Shown piece after piece: positions 30,509 to 43,600 of a DNA stretch of 64,000 nt (its first letter is position 1; every line of letters begins with the position of its first letter). The notes under the pieces are model-generated. The model searched no databases. It had not been told where the DNA came from and saw nothing but the letters and a program-made list of their open reading frames with translations. This DNA comes from Trachythela sp. YZ-2020 (taxonomy: Eukaryota; Cnidaria; Anthozoa; Malacalcyonacea; Clavulariidae). The position numbers were made by a program, and so were the translations under genes. The stretch covers positions 1,894,001 to 1,958,000 of the forward strand of contig JADLSH010000388.1 in the NCBI GenBank assembly GCA_016169945.1, read 5' to 3'.

Positions 30509-33500
30509 ATGCCTGGAACGAAGATTACAGAAGAAGACCGCAAGAGAATTGATTCGAAGTTCATCTGTACACTTTGTCATCTTCTGTTGTACAAACCCGT
30601 GCAAACCATTTGCGGTCATTTGATGTGTCAATCCTGCCTGGAAGATTTGCTCGGGTATGGTAATTTATAGTCTACTTTCGATGAAAAACAGCAATTCAAA
30701 TTAGTGAATTTTCTTCCGAGGTATAGCCACTTCTGCCGAGGTCGATAACCTCCGATGGGATATTAGTAATTACGGTCAGTAATTGCGTCATTGCATGTGA
30801 CACCACATATTTTATAGTAAAAATGTTCATTATTTCTCAGGAGTTCGAATCCAAGATGTCCTGAAGATGGTGAAGAGTTGAGTAAAGAAAAAGTGGGTGT
30901 TGCATATCTTTTCATATTATTTATTTTGATGAAAAACGCGTTTTCCATTGCGGGTTTCGAATTTGCATTATATAAAAGGCGAATTGTTTTAACTCGTAAC
31001 TTTTTCAGGTTTTTCCCGACCATTTTACGAAACGTGAGCTTAATGGTCTTCATATACATTGTGCGAATCCCGATTGTACATGGCATTCTACCTACGAAAA
31101 GCTGCAGGTGAGCTTGGGGATTGTAGAAGAAGAGAGAAAGGGAGTGGAGGAGGGAGCTGAAGTAGGGGGGGAGGGAGGGAGGGTGGAGATGAAAATTGAA
31201 GTAGGGCAAAGGAGGAAAGAATAACAAAGAAAGAAAGGAAATACGTTGAATTCTGAAAACGCCCCCGACAATGACAACGTATGACGCTCGAATGTAGCAT
31301 GTCTCTCCGATATTTTTTGCACATGCTTATACAACAGCAAAAACCTATTAGGTATTGTTGATATTGTAAATTTAAGTTACAAATGGTATGCATGTTATAC
31401 ACATTTGAAAGTGCAATGGCATACTTTGTAGGAAGGGCGAAGGGCCTTCGCTCGAAACGTCGAAGTTCATGTTGAATTTTTAAGGTAGATTGATCCAAAA
31501 GGCCTACAGTATTAAGTATCTTAGACGTGTATTCGGCGAGATATTTTTCCCAGTATTAAACCAATACTATTATGTTTTGTATTTAGGGACATTCTCAGGT
31601 CTGTGAACATGGTTCGATAAAATGTGTTCATTCCCAATGCAAGATGAAGTTTCAACGCTCCCATCTTGGTGAACATTTGAAGAACGAATGTGAATATCGG
31701 AATGTGAAATGTGAACATTGTTGGAAAGATGTCCCATTTGCCTCGATGAAGGTAAGTAAGAAAGTAAAGTATCTAATAGAAAACTGTCACTAGATATGTG
31801 CATTGGATTGGATTGGATTGGACAGTTCGAATCCGACAATTGATTGATGATTTTAAAACCCGAATCCAATCCGATCCGGAAAATTTGAATCCGAGTCCAA
31901 TCCGACACTAAGACAACATACCGATCGAAACTTTTATAAATCTGTTTCTCGCGCGAGCAAAATAATATGTTTGCGTACTAGGGGTCGCCTACTCGCATTG
32001 AAAAATTCTTGAAAAATTCTTGAAAATTGCAATACTGCCAATAGGAATTAGAACCCAGTTGTAGTGAAACGCTTCACAGAAATTCATGTTCGTCAATCGA
32101 AATCGAATTTGCACACCTAGTCGCACGAATGTCATTCCGTTGCCACCACACGCCGTTTTATGATTGGTTTATTATTGCGAGCTCTCGCAGCGAGTAAAAA
32201 ATAGTTCAAAATTTTGAACTATTTCCCGCGAGCGGCAAAACACTCGCAGAACATCTGCGAGTACTCGCAGCGAGCTGCGAGGAGCTTCGTGCGAGGACTG
32301 GAAATCCGCCTCGATTTTCAATCACGTGATAAACTGGCCAAACTGGTTTGCCCGGTCCTTGTACCTTCCAGGACAATTCGCCAATCTGAGGCAACCTTTG
32401 TATTCTGTTGATAACTGAGGCGACCACGATCATGTCATGATGAAAACGATGCATCAGATATACAGATTTCCTTTGTGTTTTCGTTTTGAAATATCAACGA
32501 GAATTATAAATACAGATACTTTGACCTTGGAGTTTTATTAACAAGCTTAGTCCACGGTTGCGGCTGTCTCCTTTTGAAATCGGCAAGTGATTTGAATAAC
32601 CCACCAAGTTGGGTCGTCTTAGGTAGTTAGCCTCAAACTGGTACGGTGTACTCACCCTTTTATTCGCCCTTCATTTAGGACCATGTTGGTACGAGCTGTG
32701 AAGGTGCACCCGTGACTTGCAAATACTGCAAGGAAAAAGTCCTAAGGAAGGACATTGAAAGACACGTGGTGTGTGGTGAAGTTCCAGGCGAATGTGAATT
32801 CCAGGCTGTGGGTTGTAATCATGATAAGGTAATGGTTTGTTGTATCTGCGTAGCAGATATAATGCTATCGACTTGTGATGTTAGTGTTAGCTTGTAGCCA
32901 TTCAGCGACGAGCTTATATCAGCCAATCAGCAATTAGCTTACACCTCGTTTGACCAATCAGTGACCGCTAGCTTAAAATGACGTAATTATATTGTTACTC
33001 CCTGAACTCGATGTATAACCGGATTGATGTTGAGTATTTCAAGATGGCGGACTACTGAAGGGCGATAATTGTAACAAGGGTAAAATTTTTAATTTGACGG
33101 TGAAAATTATCCATCAAACCAACGATATTTTTAATTTTCTGTACTATTTTGAACACGGCAAGAGTCGCGGGAGTATTTTTAGGAAGAATTGGATGTGGTT
33201 TGATAGGATTTTACGCTGTGGAAATGATTCGCCAATTGACACAAAGTATTTGCTTGACTTGGCCTGCTATATATCAAAGTCATTTGAATCAGGAAACAAG
33301 GTAAGACTTTTTAAATATTGTACGAATATCCTGCATTATTTGAGCTTCTAATTCGACAAAGTTCACTCGTAAAAGTGTTAAAATAATGCAATATTTATTC
33401 TCAACAGTCAACACTGTTTGGGTCAAAATCGTCACTGTCATTTTGAGAGTCAACATCACCTTATACTTTTGATATTGACCATATGCTTTGACATAATTAT

Positions 33501-34962
33501 ATACAATTATGCAAATACGCATTCACGAGCAGATACATGTACGCTTTGCGTACCTATTTTTGTTTTTGTAGGGTATTGGTGACACAGTGGTTAGTGCATG
33601 AATCTTTCTCTACCTTCACCGGGGTTAAATACCTGCAATATGCAGTTGTCTAATTAGAATTTCATCTCAGTCACATGTGAGAAGTGTTGTACACTAACAC
33701 TCCGTCATGGATCGGTAAAGAAGTCCACATTCTAATCCGCAAGAAATACAGCGCAGCTGAAACGATACCAAATTAATAAATTTACTACTCGAAAGCGTAA
33801 ATTCAGGCCTGACCGTGAGCATTTCTGCAGGCGAGTGGAATATCGCGCGCCATGTTCACGTCAGGTGCGCGTTTGAAAAACGGTCAAAACTATGCCAATA
33901 GAGCGGACTAGATTACCACTTTGCAACCTGGCAACGCTATATCGTGTGCAACGCGTGTGGCTAGTAAATAAGTCTAAAGTTGAGAACTGTTAAAAGTCGC
34001 GAAGTGACATACACGAGGCGCGCGTGACAAAACGCGCATTTTGAGCAGTTAATGCGCGTGCGGAGGTGTGCGCGCGCGATCGCGTGCCTCAAACGGCCAG
34101 GTCTGAAATTACGGTCCCTTACTCAATAAACTAAGAGTCAGATTAGACAAAAACACCAAGAATACCTGGCTGAAATAGAAAGGTCCTTTTGACCTTATTT
34201 GACCTCTATAGGGAGAACAGTTTATACAACGTACAGATCTAATGTATGTATACAAAAGATAGGTAGTAACGATTTTAATCGTTATGAATAAAATACGTAT
34301 TAATGATATTGAGTGAAATCATTATCATTAATATCATTGATGATAATGGTTGCAAAACCATTAAAATGGTTTGCTGTGTCGGATAGAATTCTATTAAATC
34401 TAAATTAGGGTATAGTCTTCTGTGAATGTTTATTTTGTATAATTTGTAGACTTTGAAGCGAAAGGAACTACGCCAACATTTGAATGATGGATTGATTGAT
34501 CATGTCCGACTACTACTGCAGTTTATTCTCACTTTTGTTTCTCAACTCAAAGCCGACTACATTTCCCGCCTGGAATTTACAGGGATCGTGCAGAAACTTC
34601 GTGAAAACATCACCGAGGTTCGCTCTGCCTTAGCCGAAAAATTTGTTATGGTAGTCGGAAAGTTAACTGGGTTGGAAAGAAGGATTGAAGGTTTGGAGTC
34701 CAGTGGTGGCGGTAATACAGGGGTGAAAAGCGAATTACATGAGCTTGTGGGTAAAGTTGGGGATCTTACCACTGAATGCAGCAGTTTACGTGAACGGAAT
34801 ATGGGCTTGGAACGAGAATTGAGAGAGGAAAAGTCGGTAGTTGAACGTTTGCAAAGCAGGATAGACCGAATCGACGAGTCTCTTGCTCTTCATACAGTGA
34901 AAATTGCCGATTTGGAGTCCCAAAGAGGACCTCGATTAAGTGCGAGCGGATCGGAATTATGA
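30509..34962 (+). CDS. TRAF-family protein with RING, zinc fingers and coiled coil, no MATH
   Basis: TRAF proteins are cytoplasmic adaptors and E3 ligases downstream of TNF/IL-1/Toll-type receptors. Exons (coding): 30509-30654, 30841-30892, 31009-31107, 31587-31751, 32679-32828, 34450-34962; all have AG/GT borders and compatible phases, giving about 374 aa. Residues 20-58 form the RING: C20, C23, C35, H37, C40, C43, C55 and D58, the final Cys-x2-Asp being TRAF-like. Exons 3-5 carry Cys/His-rich TRAF zinc fingers (for example CEHGSIKCVHSQC). Exon 6 encodes the coiled coil (LERELREEKSVVERLQSR) and then ends GPRLSASGSEL*, where TRAFs normally continue into MATH. The downstream unit at 40,640 matches exons 2, 3 and 6. 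The start is the first ATG before the RING. A 5' UTR intron may precede it (acceptor-like ttttgtag at about 30,475). Confidence 0.85.
31431..31500 (+). mobile_element. fragment of the TTCGCTCGAAACGTC MITE family
   Basis: gggccttcgctcgaaacgtc ... aggtagattgatc, in TRAF intron 3. Relatives are at 18,200, 43,324, 51,605 and 56,890. Confidence 0.65.
33568..33640 (+). mobile_element. tRNA-derived SINE head (diverged)
   Basis: GTGACACAGTGGTTAGTGCA resembles an A box, and GGGGTTAAATACC (33,620-33,632) a B box. In TRAF intron 5. A YY1-like aagatggcggac is at 33,041-33,052. Confidence 0.45.
33797..34115. repeat. possible inverted-repeat element, CpG rich
   Basis: Weak termini aaattcaggcctgacc / ggccaggtctgaaatt enclose a CG-rich core with many gcgcgc steps. 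In TRAF intron 5. Confidence 0.35.
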
Positions 34963-35074
34963 ATTTTAAGTCTTATATTCTTTTCTTTGTCTCCGTTTCT
35001 TCGAAGTTTCGTCTTCAAGTAGTTTTCTTTACTGCGTTAATTTGTAACTGTCAAGTGTCTTAATCAATTGGTTT

Positions 35075-35423
35075 GTATAGGAAATAGCACGGTTCGAGAA
35101 GTATTAATGAAAAATTGCACGCGTGTTTGGCGAAATATTCGTAATACCGCGAGTGCGAAGCACGAGCGGTATTACGAATATTTCATAAACACAAGTGCTA
35201 ATTTTCATTAATACTCAAAGTGCTATTTCGTATTAATATTATTATTAACAAGGAAAATACTATAAAAATAAAATTATACTAATAAAATTTTTACTAGAAA
35301 TTATTTGGGAGAAAATACCACATGTGGTATTTTCTCCCAAATACCCATAGTAAAAAGAATTAAGAGAAAATTTCGATGTTCTTAACCAATCAGAAACGAG
35401 GAAAATTGTTAATAATGATATTA
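35075..35423 (+). repeat. two-hairpin repeat, copy B
   Basis: Same family as 13,012-13,376 in opposite orientation. The 42-bp palindrome at 35,302-35,343 and the gcgg.attacg hairpin are conserved. Confidence 0.8.
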
Positions 35424-37370
35424 TCATTGAAACAAGGTGATTTAGATGCCTATTGTATAGTTTTTTTCTGTGGTGTTGTGGGATGGAATAAATCATTTCT
35501 GTTTCACACTTTTATTTTCCTTATTTCTGCATTGTTGTTTTGGGATGCACTTATGGAATACATTCCATAAAATGTGTTTTGTCTAGTAGAGATTGTTCTG
35601 CGTTATATGTAGGCTGATGATGTTTCTTTCCAGAAATTGATGTTGTACCTATAGACCAGTACACTCAATACTAAGATACTAATTGGATTGTGTTCGTTAA
35701 TCCTTATCCCGCATATAAAGAAGTTTTAAGTTTTTTAAGTTCCTTTTGTTGTTTGTTGTAATTCATTGTTTCTATAACTATTGCCTTGGAAGGGATTCCT
35801 ATAGAGACAGAAACCTCGTTCTGGTAACTAACCTTGCCTATCACTTATACAACTCAACATTGTCCGTATTGATTTGATGTTAAGCATTAATAGACTAGTG
35901 GTAACCTGCACAAACATAATGCTGTGCTCCTCCCTTTTTTTCCAGATAAAGAATATTGTAATTCCAGCTCTCGTTTTTAATACCCTTTCATGAAACTAAT
36001 CCTACGAAGTATAATTCTGGTTTTGAGCAAACAAGCCTTTGAATAATAGAATTTCCAACGAAAAAGCTTGGTAATGTTTGGGAACTCTCTTTGTATGACT
36101 GTGGCGAGGGGTAGCTGTATTTCTAGTTTATTTCATAGTCGTGTCTCTATTACTGTCCTGAAATTACAACGATTAGGATTAAGGGTTAGGATTAAGGTTA
36201 CAGTTAGGATTAGGGTCAAGGTTAGGATTACGAATATTCTTTAGCAGTTGAGCGTTGAGTGATTTGTCCATGCCAGAACAACAGAAAGGATACTATTGTT
36301 ATCCTAAATTGTAAGAGCAAATGTCCATTTTATAAAGTAGAAAATTCTAATCGTGTACAAAGCTGTCATAAAAGCAAACGCTATGGGGATGTTCAGTGTG
36401 GGAACAGTAAACTTATTGCGTGCACGTCTGCTTGACGTCTTGACACGTATGCGGGCATTTATTGTTAACGTGATGACAGAAAGAAAACATTATTCATATT
36501 GCATGTACTGCGTCAAAATCAGGTAAAATTATTTAATGTTCATCAGTTCATGGTGCTTCAAATATACGCAGCACTGTACTCTGCACGTGACGCACGTCGT
36601 AAGAACTGTGCAGGCTCTGAACATCTTACATCTAAAACAATTATACATATATGGCAGAACTAATGTCATAATTATGTCTTCTCAAGGAATAAAGTTTCTA
36701 ATTTGTATATATCCTTGTTATTATTTGAAATATTGTAAAATATCTCAAACTCATCTTCTTCTTTATATTCTTCTTTATATTTTTCTATTAATAATTTTAC
36801 TTTAAGTTCTGATCAATGTAAATAATTGTAAATAATTAAACTAGGAGTCTTAAGCAAAAGCCTTTAGCGGTTTCTAGTAGACTTCTAGCCCTAGTAACTG
36901 TAATCTATGTTTTATTTTTATTTTAAACTATGTATGTATGTATGGGCGAAACTTTAATAAACTTTAAACTTTAGAACCACGGCACAAATTGTTGATTTAG
37001 CCACATTCTTTAACTTCCGTTGATATGGGCTTGTGGCGCACTTTAAATTTATAGCCTACCTATTTGGTTAATAACATAATAATAATCGAAATAAGATTTC
37101 GTATATATGAGAAATAATGCATATATTTGTTTATACAATGTATAGTAATTGATCAAGATTTAGCCCAAAGTTTAACTATATCTGCAAAGTTTTAACTGAA
37201 TATAACGGAAACAATAGCCAAATTAGACGTATTACGGGAATCAGAGCCTATGCCAACAAACGTATTTATTACTTATATTAGATTATAAAATTTCGAATCT
37301 TCAAAAATCTGAGGGGGTGTGTCTGCCCCATACAGTACGTTATCGCGGAAAACATGCCCTTGCGCACTAT
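35424..37370. other. no gene; telomere-like patch and LINE-like tail
   Basis: AATAAA at about 35,487 could serve the upstream TRAF unit. 36,166-36,236 is a degenerate ggattagggt repeat. 36,815-36,975 resembles a LINE 3' UTR with (TATG)n and gaaactttaataaacttt. No coding exon recognised. Confidence 0.4.
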
Positions 37371-37740
37371 CAGTGACGTGCTGGCTTGTGTTCACCAGGA
37401 GAGGCCACCTGCAAATTTGGCGCCCCCTTCTCATATGTGTAAAGTTCAGGCTCTTAGACGCGATAAATAATATTTTTTAATGTGTCGACGGGGGGGGGTT
37501 TCAAAAATTTTCCCGGGGGGGGTGTTTCAAAAATTTTCCCGGACTAGTACCTTTCTTATATTACTATTTTACCAATAAATATATTTCTTCCTACAAAATA
37601 TTTGCTTCCAAAAAAATCAATATTCCTTTTTTCTATTCTTTGTGCCAATTTCGGTGCCCCTTTTATGTTTTGGCGCCCCCTTCAAATTCTTCACTGGGGG
37701 GGCCATGGCCCCCCGGCCCCCCCCTGCCAGCACGCCACTG
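37371..37740. mobile_element. 370-bp non-autonomous hAT element
   Basis: The termini are CAGTGACGTGCTGGC and GCCAGCACGCCACTG with a perfect 8-bp duplication CGCACTAT (37,363-37,370 and 37,741-37,748). The interior is G- and C-rich with repeated ggcgccccc segments. Confidence 0.9.
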
Positions 37741-37939
37741 CGCACTATACATGTACTGAATTCAGAAATAATAGCTGTAATTTTATTGCAATTTAACTGT
37801 TATTTCCTTTCAGCAGGCAGACTGCCTATATATGTAATTTTCAGGTAAATCATAAATTTGATATAATGAAAATTAAAGTGAATATTGAAAACCAGTGATA
37901 TTATATAGATTGAAAATGAAAACAGAGCATGCATCATAC

Positions 37940-38196
37940 CTTATCCTCAGACTCATTAGAAATATTCGCAGTTTCTTTTCTTTCAAAGTATACTTGTCTC
38001 GAAAGTTTTTTGTGTTTCGCTTCCAGTCCGTGTACAGTTGTTTTCTTTTCGATGTTGTATTTCCTACCCCACATTTTGTGAGAACAACCCCCCAATATCC
38101 TTCAGCTTCTCTCCATCCCTCGTCAAACCGTTCGTCAAACTGCAGCATTACTGCAATAACATGCTCTATATCAGATGTTCTTTTCTTTGTGAAAAC
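37940..38196 (-). CDS. candidate internal exon of an unknown gene
   Basis: On the minus strand an ACAG| acceptor (before 38,196) and an AAG|GTATGA donor (after 37,940) frame 85 open codons. They contain FDERFDEGWREAEGYWGVVL, TSKRKQLYTDWKRNTKNF and RDKYTLKEKKL. I do not recognise the family. The Trp/Arg/Lys content resembles a DNA-binding SANT/MADF-like region, but I cannot support that. It is transcribed divergently from the CCHC-RGG gene if real; neighbouring exons were not found. Confidence 0.4.
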
Positions 38197-38707
38197 CTGT
38201 AAATATATGGTTTAGTAAAATTTAAAAGAGAATTATGATATCGCACGAAAATGTAACAGAGATAATCCTTATTCGTTAAAATCAAATTTGGTCTATAATT
38301 TGTTCACTTACCATATTCGATTGTCTTTTATTTAATCTTGGTACAAATTAAAGGAAAAGAATATTATATTTGTAACAGAAAAGTTAGAGACTCTGCAAAC
38401 CTGTTCTGCACAACACAAATTTGCAATATTATGCTATAATTTCAAATATGCAAGTCGTGGCTACAATTAATCGACGAGCTTCTTGCGTGTTGAGCAACAT
38501 ATGTGTTAATTGATTATTTGTGTATACTTGTGACAGATCTCAATAAAACCATAGTTCATAGAGACACTATTAACTATGATAAAACCCACGCATATGCTCT
38601 TGGGCTTGGCGCCTTTGGCAGATAAAGCAATTAGTACAAAGATTATATAGTCTGTTCCAGCTTGAGTCTGTTGAGAACGAAGACTAGATATCGTTGTCAA
38701 CTGCAAG

Positions 38708-40188
38708 ATGCCTGAAACTTCAGATGTTGCCAGTAAGTATAAAAATATAATGTATATCTATAATATGCTTTTAAACACACATCTTTGGTAACACTGAATA
38801 TTAAACTTTTAGTGCATGTCAGTGCCGTCTGGAAGTCATGACGTCACGGAAGGTGAACGAAGCACATCAGATGTTGATGTGCAAAGAAAACTCTCAGGTT
38901 AGAAGTGCATGTATCTTCTGGTTTTTTTTGCAAATTTAAGCCAAAAAAGATCAAACGTATATAAACTACTTTAAGAGATTGTTAAAGTTTCGTTATAGTA
39001 GCGCCTATGTAATCCCTCGGCAATCAAGACGATCTGGATTTATCAAACGAATATCGATCGTAACTGAGCAGTAATTTAAGATACACACATAATTTCCTCA
39101 GAAACAATTTTTCCGTACTGAGCAGATAGAATAGTCGTACCTTAATTAAGTAATTAATTAATTATTTATGCTATCTTTTAGAAATTGAACGCCAAATAAA
39201 AGTAATAGCAGGTATACAAACATTTATTAATCTTCGTATAGTTAAATTCAATGTTTCTTTATATACTTCAAGGATTATACAAAGGTATAAATTATATTTG
39301 CCACGGGCAGTTTTACTGCCCTGCCCGTCTTCAGGCTTCATCTAATGTTTTAATGCTTTTACACCAATAAGTCGCGTATAATTGCGTAATCTTAACTGTC
39401 ATTTCGCACACGTGATTCAAAATCATTTACGCGCGCGCGTACTTTAAATTGCGTTCCTTGAAATACATAAAGAAACTTTGAATTTAATATAATGAACAAA
39501 AGGGAAAGTTTTAGAAAGAGATCTTCATATACAGGGTGAGTCAGAAAAAAGTGATGCCTTTGAAATTTAATACAATAGTGAACCTTTTGAAATTGAACTT
39601 CATATTTGCATTTTCTTTCAAAGAATCTATTGTACCCTATTGTATTTAATTTCAAAGGCATCACTTTTTTCTGACTCACCCTGTAGTTCTTGTTTACTTT
39701 AAATTGGTTACGTGTAGTTGACAAAATACTAGCTAAAGACAACATTTATCCTTACCCTGTCAATGTATGAAAGATGTTTGATATAATGTTATACACTCCT
39801 TGAAATGCATGTAGGAATTGTTCAGAAGAGGACGGCACCAGCTGAGGGTCCCAGGGAGGAACTGGTACATAACATTGGTAAGAAACACATCATTTTCATA
39901 CATGAATAACATTATATCGACCATATGAAAGTGAGAAATTCGACAGCAATCAAGAGCCAATCACCTAAAATCCTTTTCCTTACAGATCTCATATGCTGGA
40001 ACTGTTCGGGTAAAGGGCATCCCAGAAGACTGTGCCCTTCGCCCATGACATACATGGGGGGAAGGGGAGGAAGAGGCACAAGAGGAGGAAGGGGCACAAG
40101 AGGAGGAAGAGGTGGCAGAGGAGGCGGAAGGAGGGGGGGTAGAGGTGCAAGAGAGGGGCGGGGTAAATACGTTGTACATTTTAATTGA
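38708..40188 (+). CDS. small CCHC zinc-knuckle / RGG-box protein, five exons
   Basis: Exons 38708-38732, 38823-38897, 39182-39211, 39815-39877, 39986-40188. All introns are phase 1 with GT..AG borders, giving a 131-aa protein. Residues 1-34 are acidic and Ser/Thr-rich, about 35-55 could form a short helix (RKLSEIERQIKVI), and about 68-81 is a knuckle CWNCSGKGHPRRLC (CX2CX4HX4C). The rest is an RGG box (GGRGGRGTRGGRG...). Such knuckle-plus-RGG proteins bind RNA or single-stranded nucleic acid; the knuckle also resembles Gag nucleocapsids. It lies between the two TRAF units on the same strand. The acceptor at 38,821 was chosen because the one at 38,811 leads to a stop. I know no named ortholog. 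Confidence 0.6.
39532..39683. mobile_element. 152-bp mariner-type MITE
   Basis: Nearly palindromic: CAGGGTGAGTCAGAAAAAAG and its complement at the ends, TA on each side (39,530-39,531 and 39,684-39,685). In intron 3 of the CCHC-RGG gene. Confidence 0.85.
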
Positions 40189-40639
40189 ACAATTATTTAT
40201 ACTTATACTTATACATTTTAATTGAATACATATTTTTTGTTAAATACATCCAAACCACTTAAGTTCTCTAAGCTTCTGGCAACAAATTCATGCATACAAA
40301 TATAGAAAGAGCACAAAGTCTGCAATACAATATAGATGTGTTAGAGTTGTGACAAACAGTGACATATCTTTGACTTCGCATACTGGCAAGTCTTGTATAT
40401 CATGAAAATCTCAAGTTTACCGTGCCTGCGACTTTATATGCTTTTTACCATTGGACTGAGCGTGACATTTTATAAAAATCATAAAAACTTCAAGATTACT
40501 GCGCTTGCGACTCCACATGCTATATACCGTTGGAAAGAGCGTACAATTTTATACAATAACGTCAATAAGTTTGAGTTCCAGACGAGGTGTAAAAACTTCA
40601 TCAGTGCAAATATTAAGAAAAATACTTGTTATTTTTCAG

Positions 40640-43600
40640 GAGTTCAAACCCAAGATGTCCTGAAGACGGCACAGAACTGAAAAAGGAACAAGTGAGTTTA
40701 TATCTTTCCATATTTATTCTGACACTGTAGAAGATAAATTATTCATTTTTCATATTGGACACCCGAGCACTAACACGTGTATGGCCATTACCTTGTTATT
40801 AATTTATTAATTATTAAAATTAGCATATAAATTTATGCTTACATTATCAGAACAGTGGTAACAAGGCATGTGAGATATGTGAAAATGTTAATATGATGGC
40901 AATTAAGTACATAAACATGTGTTAGCCAGTTAGGTCCAGTACAGGGCATTGAACTATAAGTAAACTGGAACGATAACTCCGGGGGGGAAATTGAAGCCAG
41001 CTTGATTCAGTTTTTCTGAGTTTTGAGTTGAAATACTTAACGCCAAAGATTGGGCCGTATATCAAATTGAAGCTATTAAAAAGTTCTATTAAATATAAAA
41101 ATTTCAAGACTTTAGGCAAAAAAGAAATACTTAAAACTTTGAGTAGAAATTTGCCGTATTTTACAAAATTGCGGTTGTTTTCGTATTTTTTAAGTATTTC
41201 TTTTTTGCCAAAAGTCTTGAAATTTTTATATTTAATAGAACTTTTTAATAGCTTCAATTTGATATACGGCCCAATCTTTGGGGCTAAGTAGTTGAACTCA
41301 AAACTCAGAAAAACTAGCTTGGCTTCATCCTATTATAGGGACTGTTGTATTGAGTTAGCGTTCCAGTTTTATTAGAGTTCACTCGTACAGGGGACCAGTA
41401 TGTATTCCTTTAACGGTTTGGTATTAATCTCTTTCAGGTGTTTCCCGATGTTTTTACTAAACGTGAGCTGAGAGCTTTGGTCTTGCATTGTCCATATGAT
41501 GAGCTGAAGGTGAGCTTGTGCCGTTGTGCGAGATATGAAGTAGAGAGGGAGGAAAGGGGAAACGAAGGGGGGGGGGGGGGTAATTTCGGGAGCACAGGTG
41601 GCAGATGCAGTAAGCGTACTGCCCCTTACAGGTCGATGGTGGGGGGTAACCTTCCTGTACTTGAAAACTTGTGTACTTGGATTTGGTGAGGGACCAAAAG
41701 CCAACCCTTAAGCCTTAGTTGTCAAGTGTAATTGACATTAACCCAGGGATGGTTTTACTTGTCTTGGGTGGTGCAGGGGATTGTGCACCACTGCACCCCT
41801 CCTAGTCTTGGCCAAGGGGCGTGCAGGAGGGGTTCCAATTTGCATATCAATTCCAAATTTTGGATTTGACAGGGCATTTATCAAACAAAAATATAATATC
41901 GGACCATTGATGGGAATTTTTGACACTGTTTACAGTGCTATTTAGTATTTATAGAAAGCGATAGAATCATGCAAATGCTTCCGCTTTAAAGGAAATGTCA
42001 ACTGGATTAGAAAGAACGGTTGGAGATTTGGAGTCCTGTGGTGTCGGTGATACAAGGATGAAAAGCGAATTACGTGAGCTTGTGGGTAAAGTTCGGGATC
42101 TTACCACTGAATGCAGCAGTTTACGTGAACGGATTATGGACTTGGAACGAGAACTGAGAGAGCAAATCTCGCAAATTGAACGTTTGCAAAGCAGGATGGA
42201 TCAAATCGACGAGTCTCTTGCTCTTAATACAGTGAAAATTACCGATTTGGAGTCCCAAGGAGATACCTGTGCACAACAACTTATCCATAGTTATAATGGT
42301 ACCCTGCTGTGGAAGATTGAAGGCTACCAGAGGAAGCGACAGGATGCTATCAATGCGATCAAGACGGCTTTATATAGTCCTCATTTCTACAGCGCTCAGT
42401 ATGGATATAAAATGTGTGCTAAGATTTACATGAATGGAGATGGATTCGGAAAAGGGACTCATCTATCCTTGTTTTTTGTTGTCATGAGAGGTGAGTTGAA
42501 CGCTAATACCATGTTTATTATTTGGCAAAGTTTTCAATACATAAGCCCGGATCGTCATCAGTGCAAATATTTGAATACCGTAGTGAATATCGCCTCTTTC
42601 CACTTCAACCGTATATTACCGAAATGTATTTTTAAGCATTAGAGTGGAACTAAAGACTTCTCGGTCTTTTGCCAAAATGGCAAAATATACTAGAGGGCAC
42701 TCAGAGACTGCATACGTCCGCCAGCATACCAAGAGAGCTTCGTTATTGTGATATGCATTGTTGAATCACAATTGTATGATCGGCATTTACCTGCCAGCAA
42801 AATATTAGCAAGGCAAGGGGTTTATTCATGCCTAAATTATACATGCACTAATTATGCATTCAATTCTGTTTGGCGGGGAAAGCAAGGCAAACTTTTGGAA
42901 ATTTCTCGACTAATTTTCATCTTTTAGTCCAAACTAAACCAAAATGGAACTAATTTCTTCTGGGCCTATGGCCATTAGCTCTACAAAATTTTGTATTAAA
43001 ATTTTGATTTTATTGAGTTATTGTACTCACAAACAAACACGATTGCTTCGGTGGCACAGTCGTCAGAGCAAGCGCCTTTCACCTCTGAGTCGTATGTACA
43101 CTTACAAACACAGGTGAAAACATAATGTATATATATGTACACTTAAAAACCCAGGTGAAAACATTACTTCCTGGTGGGGAGGATGGATGGCATGGAAAAC
43201 AATGAAATATCTCAATCACTCTGGATGTCACATTTATTTTTGCTAACTTTACGCAAAGGGTCCATTGTGGTATGTCACAATGTCTCAAACGTGCGGTGCC
43301 TGTGTAGGTAGAGTCTTTACGAAGATTCGGCGGTTGATTAGAATCAATCTACCTGAAAAATACAATAAGAACTTCGACGTTTCGAGCGAAGACCCTTCGT
43401 CTGGAAGATAGTAGCCACGAACGACCTTCGCTCGAAACGTCAAAGTTCTTATTGTATTTTTCAGGTAGATTGATTCTACTCAACTGCCGAATCTGTCACA
43501 ATAATGTTCTAATTTATCATGATTATTTTTTGCGACTATTAAAAAGGTGACTACGATGCCCTTCAAACCTGGCCATTTCAGAAGAAGATTACTATGATGC

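Noticed and set aside
33094..33351. 85-codon frame in TRAF intron 5
   Set aside because: No recognised domain and no acceptor/donor pair in phase with the neighbouring exons.
35609..35640. Hammerhead-like CTGATGA ... GAAA
   Set aside because: Stem II would have only two pairs and no stem I or stem III partner sequences are present.
38811..38822. First acceptor (ttttag at 38,812) for exon 2 of the CCHC-RGG gene
   Set aside because: It leads to a stop after nine codons; the next AG at 38,821-38,822 keeps the frame and phase.
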